Below, piece after piece: positions 56,600-64,000 of a DNA stretch of 64,000 nt (the stretch's first letter is position 1; every line of letters begins with the position of its first letter). Under the pieces are notes generated by a model that made no database searches, had not been told where the DNA came from, and worked only from the letters and a program-made list of their open reading frames with translations. Location of the stretch: positions 36,006,001 through 36,070,000 of the forward strand of contig NC_072806.1 in assembly GCF_028583425.1 (NCBI RefSeq), written 5' to 3'. The translations under genes and the position numbers were made by a program. Source of the stretch: Eublepharis macularius (Eukaryota; Chordata; Lepidosauria; Squamata; Eublepharidae).

Positions 56600-57180
56600 T
56601 TTGCATTGGGTATGGCACTTTATGGTTAGCTGTAGCTTTAAAACCAAGCTGAATTTTATTATTTTTTGTTTAAAAGGCAAACTCCCGCCAATACGGAGCC
56701 TGACCTTTTCATAAAACGTGTGCCATTAATGTATTTAATGAGATGCATTGCAAACTGCGGTAAGCAACATGTTCCATTACGGGTCCAGAAACCGCAATAT
56801 CATTAAAGACCTTTAACAGAAACAATGGTTGACATTTTGATATTTCCCATAAGCAAAATACAGCTATGAACACGGAGTTTAATATATAAATTTCTATAAA
56901 AGGTGGAATTTTATGTATCGTAAAACTTTTTTTTTTTTAAGCTCCACCGGAGTGTTAAAAGGAAATCATCCATTTGACAAAGTGTTCGTTGATTGCATCT
57001 GCGGCTGGAAAGTGTCAAATATAAAAGATCTAGAGTGACAAATTGAAAATCATTTCGTGTGTGTGGGGGAAACTATTTATTGGTTAAACTAAGGTGTTTG
57101 ATTTTTAAAATTTTCTAGTTTTAGGCATCTGACTTTTTTGTGAAGGCCCACCAATGATTACGTCAATCATCTGTTTAATT
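56600..57180. promoter_or_regulatory. Candidate conserved noncoding element in AATF intron 4
   Basis: A 580-base repeat-free AT-rich island with many TAAT-type and ATTGA/TCAAT motifs (AATTGAAAATCATTTC, TGATTACGTCAATCATC, TTTAATTGGTTG). Surrounding DNA has ordinary composition. Regulatory role is inference. Confidence 0.35.
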
Positions 57181-57224
57181 GGTTGAAATACGTTGCCGGG
57201 TATGAGACAATCTCCTTTTAGGTG

Positions 57225-57400
57225 AGGAGGCTCAGTGGTGGAGCACTTGTATGCAGAAGGCCCCAAGTTCAATTTCTGGCCCCTTCAGTTAAAGAGTGGC
57301 AAGTGGCAGGTTTCGGGAAGGTTCTTTCTCTGAGTCCCTAGAGAGCCTTCATCTGTGTTAGACGGACCAATGCCTTGACCTGGTACAAAGTGGCTTCGTA
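57225..57400 (+). mobile_element. tRNA-derived SINE (CAGTGGTGGAGCACTTG type)
   Basis: A different tRNA SINE family: GGCTCAGTGGTGGAGCACTT box A region, CCCAAGTTCAATTTCTGGCC box B region, GAGTCCCTAGAGAGCCTTCA and GACCTGGTACAAAGTGGC. Tails of the same family occur near 40985-41070, 45770-45870 and 61850-62000. Confidence 0.7.
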
Positions 57401-58245
57401 TAAAGTTCAGAGAAGTGGTGGAATTTGTATGGTCACCCGCATGTTTACTCTGAAGTAAGTCTCTTCTGAACCCAGAGCTCCTCAGAACATGATGGTTTTT
57501 GAATAATAGATTGGTGCCTAGGACTACTTTTCTGGTGCTGTAGAATTTTGGGTGCATTCGATTTGCATACCTAAAATGTGAGTCCCATGTGGCAACGATG
57601 TGCCACTCACTCCTCTAGAGGTCGTATCTGTCCACAGAGCAAAGATGTTTGGTTGGATCTAGTGCAATATTTCCATGGGTGCAAGGACTTCTGCCTGTGG
57701 GGTACCATTTTCTCAGCTCCCCGCCCCCTCCACTGGACAGCTCAAAATATCCCCTGAAATCTTATTCTCCTTTCCCCAAGAACAGGATTTCAGAAAGAAT
57801 TTAAGGCAGTTAGGGCAGATGAACAAGATTTTTCTGCCCAATGTGTAGTTAATTTATGGAACTTGCTACCATAGATTGTGGAGGTGAATAGACTTCTGTG
57901 CTTGGCAGGAAAATGGTGGAAAGGGGTAGCTGGGAGGGAGAGGGGAACAGAGGCCAGTGAGAGCAAGATCCTCTCTGTGGTTCTTTGGTCACCCACTTGT
58001 AGATGGTTCTAAGAGGGGAGAAGCCTGGAGGGGGAAAAATCAGGAGAGGAAAAAAATTCAGAATCCCTCTGTGATCCCCATTCCAGAATTAAGCAGGCAA
58101 ATTCCTCCCTACTTTTTCCTCTAACTAATTCTCAGCTACTCTCAACATTCTGTACTCGTGAGACATATTTAGTTCTCGTCGGGTCTTGTGTGTTGAGGGA
58201 AGGGGAATCTGGGGGACTGGTCAAGCACGTAACAACCCTTACTGA

Positions 58246-58447
58246 GAGCCAAACTACAAGTGACACCTTACACAGGTTGGACACTTGTCGGCTTCCCTCA
58301 AGTTTTGATGGGAAATGTAGGCGCCCTGGTTTTACAGCTTGGCTCTCCATTACAGCTGCAAGACCAGGATGCCTACATTTCCCATCAGAACTTGAGGGAA
58401 GCCGACTAGTGTCCAACCTGTGTAAGACGTCACTTGTAGTTTGGCTC
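58246..58447. mobile_element. Palindromic MITE
   Basis: Ends GAGCCAAACTACAAGTGAC and GTCACTTGTAGTTTGGCTC. The central portion is the reverse complement of the 19721 copy, so it inserted in the other orientation. Confidence 0.85.
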
Positions 58448-59929
58448 TTAGTTTGCGTGCAGTTGACCCAGTCTTGCTGTGTTGGCCATCTGGACAGGTT
58501 GTCAGCCAGTTCACCATTCAATATTGAGCATGGAAGATAGATCTGCTAGCACTTGCTGGCTGTAACTGCTAAATGGAAACTCTGTGTTCAGAGGCAATCT
58601 ACCTCTGGTTGCCAGTTGCCGGGGAACAGGGGAGTACCAGTCAGTGGTGGAGAGCCATTGTTCCTGGAAAAGCCTGGTTGGTCACTGTGGAAAACAGTAC
58701 TGAGCTTAAGTTTGAGTCAGCAGGGCTTTTCTTAAATACAGATGGGATCAATCTGCCAGGGGCACAGAGGGGATGCGACTGCCCCGCCCCAATGTTATGC
58801 CTTTCCTTCAGCTACCCTTTGTAGGCCTTGTGGAAGCCTTGTAACTGTGGAAACCTCAAATAAGCTGTGTTGTAGGGTGTTGCGGGATTGTTGCCGTTCA
58901 GAATTTTAGCTGGAATATAAAGATTCTTGGGCAAGTGGGGGGTTGTGCATAGCACCTGTTTTCCTTTCTCTTCCCCCCCCCCCTATGTTGCACCTTTTTG
59001 TATCTCGGTTTGCCTACCATGGCATGGCCTGGCTGTTCTCGGCTGCTTGTGGATCTGGGGTTCTGGCGGATGATTTACTGCAAAATTGCTTATAAATTGA
59101 AGTAGAAAATGTTTTGCCGACGTGGCAGCTTTCAAGGTTTGCACCCATTTGTCACCCAGCATTTCCCTTTGTGTATAGAACAGGAATTAATTAGGCTGCA
59201 CTGCAGGAAAAAAAGTTTATGGCCATAATTTATATAGGATGAATTTGTTGGTTGTGTGTGCGTGTGTGTATGTTTTTTTAAAGGTACAGTGTTTCTTTGT
59301 CTGGGCCTGGAGAATTGAGGGACTGCCCCCAAACCAATGTTCTGTCCCCTCGTAAATGTGTAGAGCTCAAGCAGAGACCTTCCCCTGTCCTGTTCTTTAA
59401 GGTCCTCTGATGAGAAATGCCTTCATCTCAAATTGTGAAAGCCACCTAGATGGGGGTGCTGAAGTCTAGGAGCCAGCAGTGCCTTAGACTGTGTTGTCAA
59501 AGAGGGTGCAGGTCAGATGGTAATAAGAAGAGTGATCCTGGGCATGCACAGAGGGCCTTTCCCTTCCCGGTACTGCTGCTTGTTGGAGAGAGAGGATGTC
59601 CAAGCCCGGAAACCCGAATTATGACTGAGTCATGGGGGAAAAAGAGGGAAAGGGATGCCCCAGACCCTGAGCTTACCGTCTGGATGTGGGCTCTTTTCTC
59701 TGTCTCGGTGTCTGCCCTGCAACATTGCAGGTTATGTTTTGAACAGCTTGCACTTGTTCAGCTAAAGTGTTAGAGGCACAGTTGCCTGCAGCGGTGTCTT
59801 CTTCACAACCCCCCACCCCCACCCCCAGATTTGTATTCTCTTGCCACGCTGCCTTTGTCTCGTCTGGGGCATGCGAGGGTGCCTCTGTTTAAAGTCTTGC
59901 ATGTTCAATTAGTGCTTGGATTCTTTCCC

Positions 59930-60055
59930 CCCCCCCCCCATAACCAATGCAAGTCAGTGCTTGCAGTCTGAGCTTGATTTGCACATTAAAGAGGCCCATT
60001 AATTAAAAATTCCCGCTCCCTGGTACATTCCCTCAGGATCCCTCCATTATTTACG
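59930..60055. promoter_or_regulatory. Candidate small conserved noncoding element in AATF intron 4
   Basis: A repeat-free stretch with TTGATTTGCACATTAAAGAGG and CCATTAATTAAAAATTCCCG, which includes the palindrome TTAATTAA. Inferred only. Confidence 0.25.
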
Positions 60056-60344
60056 TAGAAAAGGAGCACTGGGGTGCAAGGTTCTCTGTTGGGTGTTCAT
60101 GTCAATTGCACACCTTGCGTTGATCTTTTGTGTGCGCATGCATGTGTATGTGTTTTTAAAAACCATCAACAGATCCGGCTGAATTTCCACAGGGATGTGT
60201 TGATTCCCTCCGCCCCCTCCTACCCAGGCCTGAAATATCCCCCACATTTGCAGGGTAGGGGAGTCAGACGTTGGCTGGGATGGGGGGAATTAAGAAATCA
60301 ATCTCGCTTCTTTGAGGTCCAGGCACCTACTGTCAAGATCAAGT

Positions 60345-60575
60345 ATTTTTTTGTCTTCATTTATGCCCCCACCTTTTCCCCCCGGGGGACCCAAACTGGT
60401 GTATGTCAGTCTCCTCTCCTCCATTCAGTTCTCACAGCAATCCTGTAAGGCTGAGAGAGTGAGTGACTAGTTCAAGGTCACCCAATCAGGTTTCCGTGGC
60501 AGAGTGGGGATTCGAACTTGGGTCTCACATATCTGAGTCCCAACACTTTAACCACTACACCACACTGGCTGTGTT
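60345..60575 (-). mobile_element. Sauria-type tRNA SINE, reverse
   Basis: CTCACAGCAATCCTGTAAGG, GTTCAAGGTCACCCAATCAGG, GGGGATTCGAACTTGGGTC (complement of box B) and AACCACTACACCACACTGGC (complement of the tRNA 5' end). It is nearly complete. Confidence 0.8.
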
Positions 60576-60879
60576 ATGGTAGAAGTATCCTCTGTAAGGG
60601 ACAGAATTTGTCTTCATGAGGACATTAGTTTTAACAAATAAATAAATTGGAGGTTTGTAGCTTTTGTAATGCAAAGCCATCTTAGAGGAACAGAATGAGG
60701 CCATTGAAGCAATCATGGAAGAGTGGAGTGGCCTCAGTCCCGTGTCTCTTCCCCTCCCTGGTTGCTCTGAACCACTGTTTTCCTTGGTTCAGAGTCTGCT
60801 CTAGCCTCTGCTGTGGGGAGGGGAGGCTGTATTTCTGAAGGTGGTTGCGGGCAGGTAAAGGTGTCGGATTTTTAATTTT

Positions 60880-61105
60880 TAAAATTGACTTCATTTATAC
60901 TCTGCCTTTCTCCCCAGTGGGGGACCCCAAAATGGCTTACATTGTTTGCCTCTCTTCCCTTTTTATCTTCATAACAGTCCTGTGAGGTGGGTTAGGCTGA
61001 GTGTGTGTGACTAGCCCAAGATCACCCCGCAAGCTTCCACGATCGAACCTGGTCTCTCAGACCCTAGTCTGAAACTCTAACCACTACACCACATGAGCTT
61101 AGTGG
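60880..61105 (-). mobile_element. Sauria-type tRNA SINE, reverse
   Basis: TCTGCCTTTCTCCCCAGTGGG, CAGTCCTGTGAGGTGGGTTAGG, CACGATCGAACCTGGTCTC and AACCACTACACCACATGAGC. It is a second reverse copy some 300 bases after the previous one. Confidence 0.8.
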
Positions 61106-61269
61106 AAGAGCATGTGTTTGATGTGCCAAGATCCCTGACTTTGGCTTATATCTCCCATGAAATGTTCTCAAGTCACATGGCTAGGAAGAGTAGTTGCCCA
61201 TCATGCGGCCAGCACACAGGTGGCTTTGTGGCCTAGCTTGATGGAAGGACAGCTTCATGTGTTTGCAGA

Positions 61270-61850
61270 TGGTCTATAAGAAGAGCCCCACTGGATGAGA
61301 CCAGCATTCTTTTCTAATCAGTTGCCCTTGAGGGCCAGAGAATGGCACAGAGGTCGAGATGTTGCCTTCTAGCACTGGGTTTCAGAGGTTTGCTGTTTCT
61401 AAATATGGAGGTTCCTTTTAGTCTCCACGGCTAGTAGCCGCTGATGAACCTCCCATCCATGGATCTGTCTTACTCCCACTTAAAGGCATCTGCGTGCTCA
61501 TGGCCGTTACTTTGTCCAGCGCCAGTCAATTCTACTATTTAATTACTCGCTGAGTAAAGGAATATTCTAGTATTATGGGAGAGGGAGAAAAGCTCCCCCT
61601 TATCCACTTTCTCCACCCCGTGCAGAATTTTATAAACCTTTATCACTTAGTTGTCACTTTTCTAAATGGATAAGTCCCAGACTCTTTAGTCTCTCCTCAT
61701 AGCAAAAGGATCCCAACCCCATAATCATCTTGGTTGCCCTCTTCTGTACTTTTTCCAGCTCTGCAGTGTCCTTTTTGAGATATGGTGACTGGAACTGTCC
61801 AAAGTATTTCAAATGGGACATAAGTCTATACAAGTTCTATCCACAGGTAA
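61270..61850 (-). mobile_element. Old CR1-like LINE, reverse
   Basis: GCCCCACTGGATGAGACCAG, GCTGATGAACCTCCCATCC, CACCCCGTGCAGAATTTTATA and TCTCCTCATAGCAAAAGGATC follow the order of a reversed ancient CR1/L3-type 3' end. It is diverged and has no surviving coding frame. Confidence 0.7.
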
Positions 61851-62149
61851 GTGGCAGAATTCTTGGGCTACAGAAAGTCCAAGGTTCAGTCTCTGACGTC
61901 TCCCATGGAAGTATCCCAGGTGACCTGTGCTGGGAGAGACCCCTCTTTACCTGAGACTTTGGACAGCCATTGTCAGTCAGTGTGGACAGCACTGAGACAC
62001 AAAGAGTATTGGCCTGCCTCCATCTCTTTATATGCAAAAAACAAAAGTTACTGCAAATGGCCGGGTTTGCAAGCCAAAGGGCCACCAATACCAAGCCCCC
62101 AGGGCGAAAGGCAGGCCTGCTAATGTTTACATTGTCTAGTTTTTGAAGG

Positions 62150-62283
62150 CAGCTAATACTACCTCCAGCAAAGACCAGGGTTACAGAAGCAGGCAATGGC
62201 AAACCCCCTCTGATAGTCTCTTTCCATGAAAACCCCAACATGGGGGTTACCATAAGTCAACCATGACTTGAGGGCACAATTTC
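62150..62283 (+). mobile_element. 5S-rRNA-derived SINE, truncated
   Basis: Only the non-5S body remains: AGACCAGGGTTACAGAAGC, AGGCAATGGCAAACCCCCTC and ACCATGACTTGAGGGCAC. The 5S head is missing. Confidence 0.7.
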
Positions 62284-62594
62284 ATTTTTTCAATACAATT
62301 CCTAAACAGCAGTTGGGTCAGTTTACACAATTCAGGTCTTGATGGGTCTCAAGCAAAGGTCTTTCCCAATGCCTGATACCTGGGATCCTTCTAAATGGAA
62401 GTGACCAGAATTAACCCCCCCCCCCAGATCTTCCCCAGGCCCCAACTCAGCAGTGGCTTTCGCACAGGTAGACAGTTCAGGTATACCATAGGTATAGGTA
62501 TACACCATAGACAAGTCCTTGCAGGGCAGGTAGATGCATGGCGCCTCCTAAAGAGCATTGAAGCACTGCAGTTATGGCTATCAGACTTACCTAT

Positions 62595-62780
62595 TTATTT
62601 ATGTCATTTCTAGTCTGCCTTTCTCACTGAGACTCAAGGCGGATTACACAGTGTGAGATGAGTACAGTCAGTATCAGGAACATTTCCGTAAGCAGTGCCG
62701 GAGGGTAAATAGATACAAGTTCACAAAGACACAGCATTAGCAGGAATCCGGTACAGCATAGTGGTGAGGTCTATGGTTCC
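62595..62780 (-). mobile_element. LINE 3' tail, reverse
   Basis: TATTTATGTCATTTCTAGTC, TGCCTTTCTCACTGAGACTC and AAGGCGGATTACACAGTGTG are the complement of the 5380-family tail. Confidence 0.65.
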
Positions 62781-62918
62781 TAACTCATATTTGCAAGACC
62801 GGTGGTTAGAAAATGACCTCCATTGCCTCCACTCTGCCTGTCCCTCTTCCCATGTTTTTTTCCCTAGCCTTGTCTTTTACCGCACACTGATTTAAAGTGA
62901 CTCTCGTGACTCCTGTTC

Positions 62919-63077
62919 TCCCCCACTGAGAGTCCCAACCCACAGGTTCAAGCCCTCTTTCCTAAGTGATCTCCCATCCAGACAGATACCTGCTTAGCTT
63001 CAGCAGCAGGGTTATGTCTCACATCTTCAGTGTGCAGTAATATCTTGCAGAGTTTGCTTTCTTCTCTGTACACAAGT
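62919..63077 (-). repeat. Inverted duplication, left arm
   Basis: Reverse complement of 63361-63518 with about one mismatch. It includes a 5S-like box (CTGCTTAGCTTCAGCAGC; GATCTCCCATCCAGACAG), so it derives partly from a 5S-type SINE. Confidence 0.9.
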
Positions 63078-63360
63078 GACTCTCGTGACTCCCGTTCTGT
63101 ACTATGTTGGGTCGACAGAGGTGATCATGTGGGAGTACGCCTAGTTTATTTAGTATATTTGTATTCTACAGCCCCCCCCCACAACAATACAAATACAGCA
63201 ACAGACAAGAAGAAATGGAAGGGAAGCTTCCGATTGCTTAGTGGGTCTTCTCTCTCCACCTGCTGATCTTCTGGCCAGCTCAGGGCTCTAAGCCTCAGGC
63301 TAGGAGTCGAAGGACAAGAGTCTTTTGGCTCGTGCTTTTGGTCACACCCAGGCCTTAAAT

Positions 63361-63518
63361 ACTTGTGTGCAGAGAAGAAAGCAAACTCTGCAAGATATTA
63401 CTGCACACTGAAGATGTGAGACATAACCCTGCTGCTGAAGCTAAGCAGGTATCTGTCTGGATGGGAGATCACTTAGGAAAGAGGGCTTGAACCTGTGGGT
63501 TGGGACTCTCAGTGGGGG
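63361..63518 (+). repeat. Inverted duplication, right arm
   Basis: Contains the forward 5S-like GAAGCTAAGCAGGTATCTG and GGATGGGAGATCACTTAGG. The 283-bp spacer to the left arm has no coding content. A 23-base phrase (GTGACTCTCGTGACTC...) occurs before and after the left arm. Confidence 0.9.
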
Positions 63519-64000
63519 CCGCTGAGCCCCACCTATTGAGTTGGGAGCCCCTGTGAAGCCGCTACCTTTTTTGCTACCTTTCCGAAGGGCCTGCTAGTAG
63601 CATGTATGCCCCATACCTCCCGCCCCTCTCTCTGCTGTCATGCTGAGAAGAGCTGCCAGGCCGTGAGACGAGGTTACATGGAAGTCAAGAGGATTTCTGC
63701 TTAGCGCTCTCCTTGACTTGTTGCTTGCTACAGAAACATCTCTTTGTGCTCTCCTTGTGTTTCTGGTTCCCAGCTCTCTTGGGATGTTGCCCGCTGTCTT
63801 GGCCTCGATGTTGGTGAGATCATAACTCTGTGCCCTTCTTGTCCCATGATTGTGATATCACATGACTTTGTCACATGTTTACAGCTCATTGGGTCTGGAA
63901 AGGATTGAAGTCCACTGCCCCTAGAAATTCTGTTTCTTGAGCTTCATTATGGAAGAATGGTGGCATATAGATGAAAGGAATTTATCATGGTCAGTCCTTG

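Larger units (their letters stand above)
53741..64000 (+). other. AATF: AATF intron 4 (continues beyond window)
   Basis: More than 10.2 kb with no further AATF exon seen. It contains a 5S SINE, a solo LTR with an open frame (54468-55226), a palindromic MITE (58246-58447), several reversed tRNA SINEs, CR1 and SINE pieces near 61270-62283, and a 158-bp inverted duplication at 62919-63518. It also holds two repeat-free AT-rich islands (56600-57180, 59930-60055). Intervals 55232-56600, 57400-58245, 58448-59925 and 63520-64000 have nothing else I recognise. Confidence 0.8.

Noticed and set aside
53741..64000. AATF exon 5
   Set aside because: No stretch matching the conserved SHKALKALLRSLVGLQEELL block was found; the intron evidently extends past the edge.

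Overview
The window is vertebrate genomic DNA. Two recognisable protein-coding genes lie in tandem on the + strand inside a dense field of interspersed repeats. The first is the 3' part of LHX1 (LIM1), seen as its last two coding exons and the 3'UTR. The second is the 5' part of AATF (Che-1), seen as its first four coding exons. LHX1 followed by AATF in the same orientation is the human 17q12 order, so this is a conserved syntenic block. Repeat content points to a squamate reptile, plausibly a lizard or gecko: tRNA-derived Sauria-type SINEs, 5S-rRNA-derived SINEs, CR1 ends with ATTCTATGA tails, chromovirus-type Gypsy LTRs, Penelope-like elements and many small hAT transposons. The species call is inference.

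Layout. 1-1673: GC-rich LHX1 intron. 1674-1839: LHX1 exon with the second half of the homeodomain. 1840-21986: one intron of about 20 kb packed with transposons. 21987-22366: LHX1 last coding exon, then a 3'UTR to about 23826. 23827-36845: intergenic, with a degraded minus-strand Gypsy element (28054-33368) and a very well preserved hAT element (35115-35686). 36720-36933: AATF CpG promoter and exon 1. Later AATF exons are at 44723-44905, 52233-52682 and 53603-53740. Intron 4 runs off the right edge. All AATF junctions seen are phase 1, and the four exons give 286 codons plus one base.

The main interest is in the mobile DNA. Many insertions can be bounded to the base by target-site duplications: seven short hAT elements with 8-bp duplications, a 5-bp TSD for four solo LTRs, and a Penelope-like insertion inside a 5S SINE with a 10-bp duplication. 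There is also a Helitron-like element (48255-49069) built on a 103-bp tandem repeat. A foldback repeat family with 11-12-bp TSDs carries tandem 52-bp units that resemble hammerhead-ribozyme cores (13661-13943, 15653-15868, 25672-25800, 26535-26865). Three repeat-poor, AT-rich or homeobox-site-rich islands (14990-15390, 56600-57180, 59930-60055) look like candidate cis-regulatory elements.

Both host genes look intact where visible. No rRNA, tRNA, CRISPR or prokaryotic feature is present.
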